From contig CAJTWN010000010.1 of the NCBI GenBank assembly GCA_910580105.1, positions 1 to 64,000 of the forward strand: a DNA stretch of 64,000 nucleotides. Reading direction: 5' to 3'. A program made the position numbers and the translations under genes. This DNA comes from an uncultured Clostridia bacterium. Its GTDB lineage: Bacteria; Bacillota; Clostridia; Monoglobales; Monoglobaceae. Positions 7,336 through 17,611 of this stretch are shown here, one piece after another (the first letter of the stretch is position 1; each line of letters begins with the position of its first letter). A model generated the notes under the pieces. That model did no database searches. It was not told where the DNA came from and saw only the letters and a program-made list of their open reading frames with translations.

Positions 7336-10300
7336 ATGATGAAAAAAAGATGGATTGCATTTGCGGCGGCGCTGATGATGGTGCTGGGGTTGTTCGGCGC
7401 CTTTCCGGCCTTTGCCGCAGAGGAGACGATCACCGTGCCGGTCAGTGTGTCCGGCATCTTTGAAGGGGAGAACCACTGGGCAGACGCCAGCTATACCTGT
7501 GTGGTGACGGACGGCGTTCCGGCCGGATCGGGCATTTTATCTAACGGGAAATATTCCTTCATGTACTTTCCGCAGACAGGAGAAATCAAGAAAAATGCCC
7601 AGACGGATAACGGCTTTTTCTTCAACGATGCGGTGGTACCCACCGTGGTCATCCCATGGAAGATTGAGCCCTTTGCGGTGAGCGGTGTGAACTATCCCGC
7701 AAAGACCATTCAGATTTCGGCCACTGCCTATATACATCCGTTCAACACTTTGGATCCCGGGGTGAAGATCCTCGCCCATGGGGAGGGGACGGAAGCCGTT
7801 GCCCCCCGAAGCCTGTACGGTCTTCCGGCGGCCTGCAAGGATCTGGTCATCAAGCTCCCGGATTCCATCAAGACCATTGGGACGGGGGCATTCTGTGCCG
7901 CGACCTTCAGCGGTGCCGTCTTTCACGAGATCGTGATTCCGGAAGGGGTCACAATGATTGATAAGACCGCCTTCGGCCTGACCCGGTTCCCTGCCTGTAC
8001 CTTCCCGGTTGGGGTGACGTCGGTCAGTGACAATGTATTGCAGAACAACAGTCTTTTGCAGGAGATCACCTTTAAAGGGGAGATCACCCGGCTGGGCGCC
8101 GCCGCATTCAGCGGATGTACCAGCCTTCGTACCATGACCTTTGAGGGGAAGAACGCCCCGGCCAGCATTGCGGCCAATTCCTTTACCTCGGTGCGTCAGC
8201 TGACCGTGCGCTATCCGGCAAACGGCGCGGGCTATGACAGCGAGACCTTCCGAGGTGCCTTTCCGGCGGACACGGTGTTTGAACCCTTTGCGGTGAAGCC
8301 TTCGGCGCTGGGAATCTCGGTGACAGGAGGCAACCTGGTGGGCGACGTGCTCACCGGCCGCTATGAGAGCTTTGTTAGCACTGACGGAAGTGTGGAGAGT
8401 GGCTCCACCGCCGCCTGGTACCGGGCGGATGACAGCGCCTTTACAAAGAATGTTGAATTGATCGAGACCAAATCCATCCGCGCCGGCGAGGCGCTGACCT
8501 ATACCCTGACCGAGGCGGACAATAACAAGTATATCCGTTTCGGTGTCACCCCCCGGAGCAGTGCGGAGGAGGGGAACCTGGGGGATGAGACCTTTGCCCA
8601 GCTTTCTGAACGGGTGCGGATCCCCCAGACCCAGCCCATTGTCACCCTGCTGAGTCCCCGGGACGGCTATAAGGTGTATGTGGGCAGTGACATTCAGCTG
8701 ACGGCCAGCGCGGTCTGCGACAACACCACCATCACCAAGGTGGAATACTATGCCAATGGAAGTTTGTGCGGAAGTGCGGACACTGCCCCCTATATGGTGA
8801 ACTGGAGCGGTGCGCCGGTGGGGGATTACACCATCACTGCCAAAGCATATAACGCTTTGGGAGAAACCGGGGAATCTCCGGCCATCGGTATCCGCGTGGC
8901 CGACCTGTCTGAGCGGACGGAGCCGGTGTGGGCACGGAAGTGGACATATGACTTTGAGGAATTCACCACGGATGAAATCTACACCAACGCCACCGGGCTG
9001 ACCCTGCCGGGGGAGAAGCCGCCGGCGGTGAGCATTTCCACCGGCGGAACGGTGCAGAGCGCCAAGGGGAAGTTTGACAAAGCTGCAGATGACCACCATA
9101 TGCAGATCAATTCGATTAACGGGCAGATGACCCCGGCCACGGTGCAGTTCAACCTCACCGATCTGGATCAGCCCATCAATAACATCGTGGCAGAGGTGGA
9201 TATCGCCTTTTCTTCCACCGATGAGACCCGGTATGTCTTTGAATATATGACGCCCAGCCTGCCCTACCGGGCGTTCACCTTCAGCAACAAGGGCACCATT
9301 CAGTATAACAGTAAGTCGGGCACGAAGACCTTTAAGGATAAAGAAGGCAAGGAGCTCACCTATGCGCCGGACACCTGGTATCATCTGGGGGTCAAATTTG
9401 ACTTTGTGAACAAGACCATCAGCTATTATCTGAATGGTGAGGAGCTTCCCATGGAGGATCCCGAGATCCCCTCCCACCATGACTTCATCAGCACCTCCCG
9501 TATCCAGGTGTACGGGGTGCACAGCGCTTCCCAGACGGGGATTATGTATTTGGATAACCTCTCCCTGGGGCAGGAACAGGATTCCTATGTGACCTCGGTG
9601 ATGACCGCACCCCTGGCCGGCTACAGCCTCAAGGGGACGGATATTCAATTTGAGGGATATGTCAAGGATTCCACCGGCCGGAAGATTGAGAAGGTGGAAT
9701 TCTATGCCAACGAACAGATGATCGCAGAAAAGCCGGGGGACAGCTACAGCTTTACCCTTTCCGATATGCCCTGCGGTGTCTATGATGTTTATGCCAGAGC
9801 CATCAGCGAGAGCGGTGAGGAGGGTGTCTCCGAGACCGTCCGGGTGGTGGTGGACGGCGTTACCCTGCCGAAGATGTATTCGGACGGGATGCTTCTTCAG
9901 CGGAACAAGCCCATCCGGATCGCCGGGACGGGCATCGACGGGGTGCAGGTGACCGCCCTTTTAAACGGCGATCAGGCCGCTGCGACGGTGGAGAACGGAA
10001 AGTGGTCCCTCACCCTGCCTGCCCAGGCTGCCAATAAGAATACCACCCTCACCATCAGTACCAGTGAGGGAACGGTCAATGTGATCCGGGATGTTGCCAT
10101 CGGCGAGCTGATTATGTGCAGCGGACAGTCCAATATGGCCTATACCATGGGGGCGTATCCCTCCACGCTGGCGCTGGAAGCGGATAAGACCTATGAGGAC
10201 ATCCGCCTGTTTGTTCAGCCGGAGACTTCGGCGGGCACACCCCAGACGGATGCGCCTCTGGGGTACTGGACGGAGGCCACCCCTTCGGCGGCCAACCGGT

Positions 10301-11859
10301 TTTCGGCGGTGGGCTACCTCACCGGCAAGAACTATTACCTGAGTCAGAACGGCGAGGTGCCGGTGGGTCTGATCAAGGGGAGTGTAGGCGGTACGGTCAT
10401 TAACCGCTGGGTAGATGCGGCGGCCTTTGACTTTGATCCCGATCTTGCGGCCAACAAGGTCTATATGTCCAACTACTACAACGGGATGATCCATCCCTTC
10501 ACCGATTACACCATCGGTACGGCCATCTGGTACCAGGGGGAGTCCAACACACCACTGAACACCAGCTATGAGAAGATGATGGGAGCGCTGATCGAGAGCT
10601 GGCGCAATGCCCGGCAGGATGATCTGAACTTTATCATCGTACAGCTTCCCATCTTTGACTATCTGGACATCTATAAGGACGCCCGCAGTGCGGTGGGCGT
10701 CCGGGAAGGACAGTACAAGGTGTCGGAGACCTATGAGAATGTGGAGACGGTGATTGCCGTGGACACCGGCGACGCCCGGGGGATTCATCCCGGGGACAAA
10801 CTCCCCATTGCCGAGCGCTGTTCGCTGGCGCTTCAGCACTTTACCCATCCGGAGGATACGGAGCTGGTGTGGAAGAGTCCGTCCTTCGAGCGCTTTGAAC
10901 AGTCGGGGGATACCATGACCCTCTACTTTAAGGATGCGGCGGACGGTCTCAAGACCAAGGACGGCGCGGCGCCCCGGGGCTTCAAGATCGCCGGGGACGA
11001 CGGGAAGTTTGTGGATACCGATGTTACCCTGAACGGCAATACCATTGTGGTGGACACCTCGAAGGTGACGGGTACCCCCAAAGTGCGCTACGCCTGGGAG
11101 GATTCCCCTGCCCTGGATATCAACGGAAAGTATACCACACTGAATCTGGTGAACAGTGCAGGACTGCCCATGGCGCCCTTCCGTACCGACCGGGATCGGT
11201 ATAACTTCAAGTCCATTGATCTCAGCACATGGGAGATGTCCGATCCGGTGAACTTCACGCCCCAGGTGCTGTCGGTACAGGCGGACGGTGTGATCCGGAA
11301 CGGCGAGACCACCGTCACCGTCCGGGCAAGAGATGTGGACGATGCGGTGGCCAAGGTGGAGGTCTATGCGGACGGAAGTCTGCTGGGCGAGGCCGTCCGG
11401 GTGGAGGACAGCGACCGCTATACCTATCGATGGATCAACCCGACGCCGGGTACCCACAGTCTGCACGCCATCGCCATGGACACGGCTGGGACGACTTCGG
11501 TTAAGCAGGATCCGAGCCTTGGGAGTAAGACGGTGACCCCGAAGAAGTATCCGGTTGTTTTGAGCCAGGGCGGCGGCTATACCATCTTCCCCTTTGAAGA
11601 TCTGAAGGGGAACCAGATTGACAACTATGCCGGGAAGGACGGCGTTAGCGTCACGGCGGACACCCAGGAGGGGAGCGCCCGGCTGGTGATTGCGGCCTAT
11701 GACGGTGAGGATTCCTTGCTGACCATCAAGTCGGCGGAAGGGGAGAGTGTCAGCCTCACTGCGGCGGAATTGGGTTCGGCGGTGAAGGTGAAGGCTTTCC
11801 TGCTGGATCAGGAGATGAAGCCGCTGACTGCCGACCGAGAGATTTTACGGACAAAGTAG
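7336..11859 (+). CDS. Large secreted multidomain SGNH acetylesterase, copy 1
   Basis: A 1,507-residue exported protein with signal peptide (RWIAFAAALMMVLGLFGAFPAFA). Domains in order are BspA-type leucine-rich repeats (about 130-320), an Ig-like Big_7 domain (about 430-530), a LamG/concanavalin-like carbohydrate-binding domain (about 540-750), a second Ig-like domain, an SGNH sialate-O-acetylesterase-type (SASA) catalytic domain (about 860-1200) and further beta domains. Catalytic signatures are GQSNM with Ser932, WYQGESN, and DARGIHP with His1151. The family removes O-acetyl groups from sugars; with a GH78 and a lyase nearby, acetylated plant polysaccharide is a likely target. GGGAGGAG precedes the start; the ATG at 7339 is equally possible. 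There is no sortase or SLH anchor. Confidence 0.85.
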   Translation: MMKKRWIAFAAALMMVLGLFGAFPAFAAEETITVPVSVSGIFEGENHWADASYTCVVTDGVPAGSGILSNGKYSFMYFPQTGEIKKNAQTDNGFFFNDAVVPTVVIPWKIEPFAVSGVNYPAKTIQISATAYIHPFNTLDPGVKILAHGEGTEAVAPRSLYGLPAACKDLVIKLPDSIKTIGTGAFCAATFSGAVFHEIVIPEGVTMIDKTAFGLTRFPACTFPVGVTSVSDNVLQNNSLLQEITFKGEITRLGAAAFSGCTSLRTMTFEGKNAPASIAANSFTSVRQLTVRYPANGAGYDSETFRGAFPADTVFEPFAVKPSALGISVTGGNLVGDVLTGRYESFVSTDGSVESGSTAAWYRADDSAFTKNVELIETKSIRAGEALTYTLTEADNNKYIRFGVTPRSSAEEGNLGDETFAQLSERVRIPQTQPIVTLLSPRDGYKVYVGSDIQLTASAVCDNTTITKVEYYANGSLCGSADTAPYMVNWSGAPVGDYTITAKAYNALGETGESPAIGIRVADLSERTEPVWARKWTYDFEEFTTDEIYTNATGLTLPGEKPPAVSISTGGTVQSAKGKFDKAADDHHMQINSINGQMTPATVQFNLTDLDQPINNIVAEVDIAFSSTDETRYVFEYMTPSLPYRAFTFSNKGTIQYNSKSGTKTFKDKEGKELTYAPDTWYHLGVKFDFVNKTISYYLNGEELPMEDPEIPSHHDFISTSRIQVYGVHSASQTGIMYLDNLSLGQEQDSYVTSVMTAPLAGYSLKGTDIQFEGYVKDSTGRKIEKVEFYANEQMIAEKPGDSYSFTLSDMPCGVYDVYARAISESGEEGVSETVRVVVDGVTLPKMYSDGMLLQRNKPIRIAGTGIDGVQVTALLNGDQAAATVENGKWSLTLPAQAANKNTTLTISTSEGTVNVIRDVAIGELIMCSGQSNMAYTMGAYPSTLALEADKTYEDIRLFVQPETSAGTPQTDAPLGYWTEATPSAANRFSAVGYLTGKNYYLSQNGEVPVGLIKGSVGGTVINRWVDAAAFDFDPDLAANKVYMSNYYNGMIHPFTDYTIGTAIWYQGESNTPLNTSYEKMMGALIESWRNARQDDLNFIIVQLPIFDYLDIYKDARSAVGVREGQYKVSETYENVETVIAVDTGDARGIHPGDKLPIAERCSLALQHFTHPEDTELVWKSPSFERFEQSGDTMTLYFKDAADGLKTKDGAAPRGFKIAGDDGKFVDTDVTLNGNTIVVDTSKVTGTPKVRYAWEDSPALDINGKYTTLNLVNSAGLPMAPFRTDRDRYNFKSIDLSTWEMSDPVNFTPQVLSVQADGVIRNGETTVTVRARDVDDAVAKVEVYADGSLLGEAVRVEDSDRYTYRWINPTPGTHSLHAIAMDTAGTTSVKQDPSLGSKTVTPKKYPVVLSQGGGYTIFPFEDLKGNQIDNYAGKDGVSVTADTQEGSARLVIAAYDGEDSLLTIKSAEGESVSLTAAELGSAVKVKAFLLDQEMKPLTADREILRTK

Positions 11860-11875
11860 GTATACAGATCAATAG

Positions 11876-11911
11876 AAAAGCGCCCGAAGGCAGAAGCCTC
11901 CAGGCGTTTGC
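11876..11911. terminator. Convergent terminator between esterase copy 1 and the AraC gene
   Basis: AAGCGCC/GGCGTTT with inner AGGC/GCCT. The T-rich side is on the minus strand, so it mainly serves the AraC transcript and may serve both. Confidence 0.6.
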
Positions 11912-11938
11912 TATATCATATATATAGGAATGATGCGG

Positions 11939-12808
11939 TTATATGGACCATTGCTTCCGATAAAACAGAGGAGTGACCTGTTCTGATTTGCGGAAGGTGC
12001 GGATGAAGTGGGTGGCATGACAGAAACCGGTTTCGGCGGCGATCTCCTCAATGCTCTTGGAGGAATAGCGGAGGAGGTTTTTGGCCTTTGAGAGGCGCAC
12101 CTCGGTGAGGTATTCCATGATGGATTTCCCTGCGCACCGCTTAAACTCCCGCATTAAATAGTGCTTGTTCACAAAGAACTTTTCCGCCAGCATATCCAGG
12201 GTGATCTTGTCCATGTAAAAGGTATTGAGGTGATAGAAGACATAGTTCACCACGTCGGGATATTGGGCGGACTGTACCGGCTCGGACAGATGAAACATAC
12301 AGATTTCGGTCAGAATCCGGGTAATGTTCATGGAGATCAGAAGCTCGGAATAATCTGCCTGTTTGTTGTGCAGCGAGTGGATCTGCCAGAACAATGATTG
12401 TACTGTTTTTTTGTTGTCAATAGAAAATACAGGGCAATTTGTATGATCGGCGACATACTTATAATATCCCGGAGCAGCGGCACCGCTGAAATAAAAAAAG
12501 ATAACCTCCCATCCGGTATCGGATACAGGGGAATACCTGTGTTTTTTTGTACAGTCGAGAAAAATGACATCATGGGCTTTTAAAATGTAATGTTGTCCCT
12601 GATATTCCAGTTTTCCATTCTCTGCGAGGATATATAAAAGAAGATAACCTTTCTGCTTTCCGTCCACAGGATTGGGATCTGTTCCGTTTTTGATATAACA
12701 GGTTTCTTCTGCGTATAGAAGTGTTTCTTTTGCAAAGACGCTGGGTGCGGAGACTGTTTTGATAATTTCCTTCTCTGTATGGGTTTGCGGCAATTTTGTA
12801 TTTTCCAA
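11939..12808 (-). CDS. AraC family transcriptional regulator of the esterase cluster
   Basis: A 289-residue regulator: an N-terminal cupin-like sensing domain (about 40-150, including KAHDVIFLDCTKKHRYSP) and a C-terminal double helix-turn-helix (about 190-285, with VNKHYLMREFKRCAGKS and GFCHATHFIRTFRKSEQVTP). AraC proteins of this type sense sugars and activate adjacent carbohydrate genes. The start is a TTG with GGGGG seven bases upstream; no ATG is available until far into the domain. It is divergent from esterase copy 2, and its first codons are echoed as a stub upstream of copy 1, so it probably controls both esterases. The effector is unknown. Confidence 0.85.
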   Translation of the reverse strand: MENTKLPQTHTEKEIIKTVSAPSVFAKETLLYAEETCYIKNGTDPNPVDGKQKGYLLLYILAENGKLEYQGQHYILKAHDVIFLDCTKKHRYSPVSDTGWEVIFFYFSGAAAPGYYKYVADHTNCPVFSIDNKKTVQSLFWQIHSLHNKQADYSELLISMNITRILTEICMFHLSEPVQSAQYPDVVNYVFYHLNTFYMDKITLDMLAEKFFVNKHYLMREFKRCAGKSIMEYLTEVRLSKAKNLLRYSSKSIEEIAAETGFCHATHFIRTFRKSEQVTPLFYRKQWSI

Positions 12809-12895
12809 AAGTATACCCCCTTTGCTGTTCAGATTATGCTATTTTATCTCACTTTAAGCGGTAGATAATGTTATTATAATATGATATAATGGTGA
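12809..12895. promoter_or_regulatory. Divergent promoter region between AraC and esterase copy 2
   Basis: It shares TGTTCAGATTAT, a TATCTCA block and GCGGTAGATAATG with the region upstream of copy 1. A TATAAT near 12885-12890 could serve esterase copy 2. The spacing and duplication make it the natural AraC operator region. Confidence 0.5.
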
Positions 12896-12983
12896 TGTCA
12901 AGATGGAGGAGTGTACAATTTTGTCCATTTTATCCATAGAAAACAGACAGAGATTTCAGTCAGAATCAGAGGAGGAAAAGAGG

Positions 12984-15900
12984 ATGAAAAGAAGATGGAT
13001 TGCGCTGGCGGCGGCGCTGATGATGGTGCTGGGGTTATTCGGCGCCTTTCCGGCCTTTGCTGCAGAGGAGACAATCACCGTACCGGTCAGTGTGACCGGT
13101 GTTTTTGAAGGGGAGAACCACTGGGCAGACGCCAGCTATACCTATGTGGCAACCGACGGCGTGCCCGCCCCATCGGGCATCCTGTCCAACGGGAAATATT
13201 CTTTTATGTATACGCCAAGTACGGGACAGATCAAGAAGAACGCCCAGACCGACAACGGATTTTTCTTTAACAATGGGGCGGTGCCTACCGTGGTCATTCC
13301 CAAGTCCATCGAAGCTTTTTCAGCGGGGACGGTGAACTATCCGGCCAGGGAAATCAAGGTTTCTGCCACCTCCCGGATCTTTCTTTTTAACACACTGGAC
13401 GCCGGTGTGAAGACCCTTGCCATTGCGGACGGGGTGGGGGCGGTGGAGGCCTGCACCTTTTATGGTATTCCAAATGGGTGCAGAGATTTAACCATCAAGC
13501 TCCCGGATTCCATCAAGACCATTGGCAATGCGGCCTTCTGTGCCGCTGGATCGAGCGGCGCCATTTTTACGGAGATTGTCATTCCCGATGGCGTTACGTC
13601 GATTGATTCCACCGCCTTTGGATTGACCCGGGTGCCGGTTTGTACCATTCCGGCAGGGGTGAAGGCGATTTCCAAGCAGCTGTTTCAAAACAGCAGTGCA
13701 GCCGCAGAGATCACCATCAAGGGTTCGGTGACCAGCATCGGCGATAAGGCCTTTAATGGCTGTAAGGCGCTGAAAAAGCTGACCTTTGAGGGGAAGAACG
13801 CACCCACAGCCTTTGGAACGGCGGTGGTGGGTTCGGTGACCGGACTTACCGTCTACTATCCGGCAAACGGTGTCGGCTATGACAGTGCGGCCTTCCGCGC
13901 CATCTTCCCGGCGGACACAGTGTTTACACCCTTCGCGGTGAAGCCTTCGGTGCTGGGCGTTTCAGTGACAGGAGGCAACCTGGTGGGCGATGTGCTCACC
14001 GGCCGCTATGAGAGCTTTGTTAGCACTGACGGAAGTGTGGAGAGCGGTTCCACCGCGGCCTGGTACCGGGCGGATGACAGCGCCTTTACAAAGAATGTTG
14101 AATTGATCGAGACCAAATCCATCCGCGCCGGCGAGGCGCTGACCTATACCCTGACCGAGGCGGACAATAACAAGTATATCCGTTTCGGTGTCACCCCCCG
14201 GAGCAGTGCGGAGGAGGGGAACCTGGGGGATGAGACCTTTGCCCAGCTTTCTGAACGGGTGCGGATCCCCCAGACCCAGCCCATTGTCACCCTGCTGAGT
14301 CCCCGGGACGGCTATAAGGTGTATGTGGGCAGTGACATTCAGCTGACGGCCAGCGCGGTCTGCGACAACACCACCATCACCAAGGTGGAATACTATGCCA
14401 ATGGAAGTTTGTGCGGAAGTGCGGACACTGCCCCCTATATGGTGAACTGGAGCGGTGCGCCGGTGGGGGATTACACCATCACTGCCAAAGCATATAACGC
14501 TTTGGGAGAAACCGGGGAATCTCCGGCCATCGGTATCCGCGTGGCCGACCTGTCTGAGCGGACGGAGCCGGTGTGGGCACGGAAGTGGACATATGACTTT
14601 GAGGAATTCACCACGGATGAAATCTACACCAACGCCACCGGGCTGACCCTGCCGGGGGAGAAGCCGCCGGCGGTGAGCATTTCCACCGGCGGAACGGTGC
14701 AGAGCGCCAAGGGGAAGTTTGACAAAGCTGCAGATGACCACCATATGCAGATCAATTCGATTAACGGGCAGATGACGCCGGCCACGGTGAAATTTGACCT
14801 GACCAATTTAGATCAGCCCATCGACAACATCGTGGCGGAGATGGATCTGGCCTTCACCACCACCGATGAGACCCGGAACATCTTTGGCTATTCCGCCCGG
14901 CTGACCTATTATCCCCTTTCCTTTACCAACAAGGGGCAGATTCAGTATACCACCAATTCAGGAAATTATATTTTTAAAGACGAAAATGGAAAAGACCTCA
15001 CCTATGAGGCGAACCGCTGGTATCATGTGGCCATCCGCTTTGACATGACCACCCAGACCATGACCGTCTATTTGGACGGAGAACCCCTTCCGATGGAGGA
15101 CAATGTGGTTCCCGGCGTGCAGTACTTCAAGGACATTACCCAAATTTTTATTGAGGGACGGCACAGCGCATCCCAGACGGGGGTTATGTACATCGACAAC
15201 CTCTCTGTGGGGCAGGAACAGGATTCCTACGTCACCTCGGTGATGACCGCCCCCAAGACGGGCTATAGCCTTAAAGGGACGGATATTCAATTTGAGGGGT
15301 ATGCCAAGGATTCCACCGGCCGGAAGATTGAGAAGGTGGAATTCTATGCCAATGAACAGATGATTGCAGAAAAGCCGGGTGACAGCTACAGCTTTACCCT
15401 TCCCGATATGCCCTGCGGTGTCTATGAGGTGTACGCCAGAGCCATCAGCGAGAGCGGTGAGGAGGGTGTCTCCGAGACCGTCCGGCTGGTGGTGGACGGC
15501 GTCACCCTGCCGAGAATGTATGCGGACGGGATGCTTCTCCAGCGGAACAAGCCCATCCGGATCGCCGGGACGGGCATCGACGGGGTGCAGGTGACCGCCC
15601 TTTTAAACGGCGATCAGGCCGCTGCGACGGTGGAGAACGGAAAGTGGTCCCTCACCCTGCCTGCCCAGGCTGCCAATAAGAATACCATCCTCACCATCCG
15701 CACCAGTGAGGGCGTAACCCACGTCTTTCATGATGTGGCCATCGGTGAGCTGATCATGTGTGCCGGACAGTCCAACATGGCCTATACCCTGGGCGCGTTC
15801 AAGAATCTCCTGCCCGAAGCGGATAAGACTTACGAGGACATCCGCCTGTTCGTTCAGCCGGAAGGTTCCTCTTCTGCGCTGAAGACCGATGTGCCGGACG

Positions 15901-17510
15901 GATACTGGACGGAGGCCACGCCCCAGGAGGCGGCCTACTACTCCGGTATGGGCTTCCTGACGGCAAAGGACTATTACATGAGCCAGAACCAGGAGGTACC
16001 GGTGGGCTGTATCAAGGGGAGCATCGGCGGAAGCTCGATTAACGCCTGGATTGCGCCGGGCGCCTATGACAATGATCCCGACCTGCTGAAGATAAAATCC
16101 GACACCAAGGGACGGGCAGGCAACAACTTTAATCAGATGATCAACCCCTTTGCGGATTATACCATCGGCACCGTCTTCTGGTATCAGGGGGAGGCGGACA
16201 CCACCCTGACCAGCAGCTATGAAAAGATGATGAGCGCCTTTATCGACAGCTGGCAGACGGCCTTCCGGGATGAGATGAACTTTATCATAGTACAGCTCCC
16301 GATTTACAACTATATGACCGCCTATAAGGCTGCCCGGAGTGCGGTGGGCGTCCGTGAGGGGCAGTTCAATGTGTCAGAAATCTATGACAATGTGGAGACG
16401 GTCATCAGCATCGACACCGGTGATGCCACCGGTATCCACCCCTCGGATAAGGAGGCGCTGGTACACAGAAGCTCTCTGATTCTCCAGCACTTTACCCACC
16501 CGGAGGATACGGAGCTGGTATGGAAGAGCCCGTCCTTCGAGCGATTTGAACAGGTGGGGAATACCATGACCCTCTACTTTAAGGATGCGGCGGACGGTCT
16601 CAAGACCAAGGACGGCGCGGCGCCCCGGGGCTTCAAGATCGCCGGGGACGACGGGAAGTTTGTGGATACCGATGTTACCCTGAACGGCAATACCATTGTG
16701 GTGGACACCTCGAAGGTGACGGGTACCCCCAAAGTGCGCTACGCCTGGGAGGATTCCCCTGCCCTGGATATCAACGGAAAGTATACCACACTGAATCTGG
16801 TGAACAGTGCAGGACTGCCCATGGCGCCCTTCCGTACCGACCGGGATCGGTATAACTTCAAGTCCATTGATCTCAGCACATGGGAGATGTCCGATCCGGT
16901 GAACTTCACGCCCCAGGTGCTGTCGGTACAGGCGGACGGTGTGATCCGGAACGGCGAGACCACCGTCACCGTCCGGGCAAGAGATGTGGACGATGCGGTG
17001 GCCAAGGTGGAGGTCTACGCGGACGGAAGTCTGCTGGGCGAGGCTGTCCGTACAGGGGACAGCGACCGCTATACCTGCCGCTGGATCAACCCGACGCCGG
17101 GAACCCACAGTCTGCACGCCATTGCCACGGACACGGCCGGGACAACCTCGGTTAAGCAGGACATCAGCCTTGGCGACAGGACGGTGACCCCGAAGAAGTA
17201 TCCGGTTGTTTTGAGCCAGGGCGGCGGCTATGCCATCTTCCCCTTTGAGGATTTGAAGGGGAACCAGATTGACAACTTTGCCGGGAAGGACGGCGTCCGC
17301 GTCACGGCGGACACCCAGGAGGGGAGCGCCCGGCTGGTGATTGCGGCCTATGACGGTGAGGATTCCTTGCTGACCATCAAGTCGGCGGAAGGGGAGAGCG
17401 TCAGCCTCACTGCGGCGGAATTGGGTTCGGCGGTGAAGGTGAAGGCTTTTCTGCTGGATCAGGAGATGAAGCCCCTGACTGCCGACCGGGAGATTTTAAG
17501 AAACAATTAA
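12984..17510 (+). CDS. Large secreted multidomain SGNH acetylesterase, copy 2
   Basis: A 1,508-residue paralogue of the upstream esterase with the same signal peptide and domain order: BspA-type LRR, Ig-like, LamG-like, Ig-like, SASA catalytic domain (GQSNM with Ser930; WYQGEAD; DATGIHP), C-terminal beta domains. I chose the ATG at 12984 from GGAGG eight bases upstream. Against copy 1 the Ig-like/linker DNA and the DNA after the catalytic domain look identical over hundreds of bases, whereas the LRR, LamG-like and catalytic parts differ clearly. The two enzymes probably share attachment or spacing modules but act on different acetylated sugars. The differing regions are not frameshifted, so both copies look functional. 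Confidence 0.85.
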   Translation: MKRRWIALAAALMMVLGLFGAFPAFAAEETITVPVSVTGVFEGENHWADASYTYVATDGVPAPSGILSNGKYSFMYTPSTGQIKKNAQTDNGFFFNNGAVPTVVIPKSIEAFSAGTVNYPAREIKVSATSRIFLFNTLDAGVKTLAIADGVGAVEACTFYGIPNGCRDLTIKLPDSIKTIGNAAFCAAGSSGAIFTEIVIPDGVTSIDSTAFGLTRVPVCTIPAGVKAISKQLFQNSSAAAEITIKGSVTSIGDKAFNGCKALKKLTFEGKNAPTAFGTAVVGSVTGLTVYYPANGVGYDSAAFRAIFPADTVFTPFAVKPSVLGVSVTGGNLVGDVLTGRYESFVSTDGSVESGSTAAWYRADDSAFTKNVELIETKSIRAGEALTYTLTEADNNKYIRFGVTPRSSAEEGNLGDETFAQLSERVRIPQTQPIVTLLSPRDGYKVYVGSDIQLTASAVCDNTTITKVEYYANGSLCGSADTAPYMVNWSGAPVGDYTITAKAYNALGETGESPAIGIRVADLSERTEPVWARKWTYDFEEFTTDEIYTNATGLTLPGEKPPAVSISTGGTVQSAKGKFDKAADDHHMQINSINGQMTPATVKFDLTNLDQPIDNIVAEMDLAFTTTDETRNIFGYSARLTYYPLSFTNKGQIQYTTNSGNYIFKDENGKDLTYEANRWYHVAIRFDMTTQTMTVYLDGEPLPMEDNVVPGVQYFKDITQIFIEGRHSASQTGVMYIDNLSVGQEQDSYVTSVMTAPKTGYSLKGTDIQFEGYAKDSTGRKIEKVEFYANEQMIAEKPGDSYSFTLPDMPCGVYEVYARAISESGEEGVSETVRLVVDGVTLPRMYADGMLLQRNKPIRIAGTGIDGVQVTALLNGDQAAATVENGKWSLTLPAQAANKNTILTIRTSEGVTHVFHDVAIGELIMCAGQSNMAYTLGAFKNLLPEADKTYEDIRLFVQPEGSSSALKTDVPDGYWTEATPQEAAYYSGMGFLTAKDYYMSQNQEVPVGCIKGSIGGSSINAWIAPGAYDNDPDLLKIKSDTKGRAGNNFNQMINPFADYTIGTVFWYQGEADTTLTSSYEKMMSAFIDSWQTAFRDEMNFIIVQLPIYNYMTAYKAARSAVGVREGQFNVSEIYDNVETVISIDTGDATGIHPSDKEALVHRSSLILQHFTHPEDTELVWKSPSFERFEQVGNTMTLYFKDAADGLKTKDGAAPRGFKIAGDDGKFVDTDVTLNGNTIVVDTSKVTGTPKVRYAWEDSPALDINGKYTTLNLVNSAGLPMAPFRTDRDRYNFKSIDLSTWEMSDPVNFTPQVLSVQADGVIRNGETTVTVRARDVDDAVAKVEVYADGSLLGEAVRTGDSDRYTCRWINPTPGTHSLHAIATDTAGTTSVKQDISLGDRTVTPKKYPVVLSQGGGYAIFPFEDLKGNQIDNFAGKDGVRVTADTQEGSARLVIAAYDGEDSLLTIKSAEGESVSLTAAELGSAVKVKAFLLDQEMKPLTADREILRNN

Positions 17511-17577
17511 ATTGAAGAAGTATCCGAAGGCAGTGGTTTTCAGGACCCCGGATGTAATAAAGCTTTGCGGATGTTTC

Positions 17578-17605
17578 TTGCATTCTGGCGTTTATGTGTT
17601 ATAAT
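17578..17605 (+). promoter_or_regulatory. Promoter of a candidate small RNA
   Basis: TTGCAT (17578-17583), 16 bases, TATAAT (17600-17605). No annotated gene starts between here and the terminator 130 bases downstream. Confidence 0.55.
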
Positions 17606-17611
17606 GTATGG

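Noticed and set aside
7537..9648. 703-codon ORF on the minus strand, antisense to esterase copy 1
   Set aside because: It mirrors the G+C-rich codon pattern of the real gene, has a Gly/His/Arg-rich composition with no domain, and a matching shadow appears opposite copy 2 (13962-14744).
9961..11466. 501-codon minus-strand ORF opposite the catalytic half of esterase copy 1
   Set aside because: Same reasons; it is repeated opposite copy 2 at 16374-17117, has no ribosome site, and no recognisable sequence.
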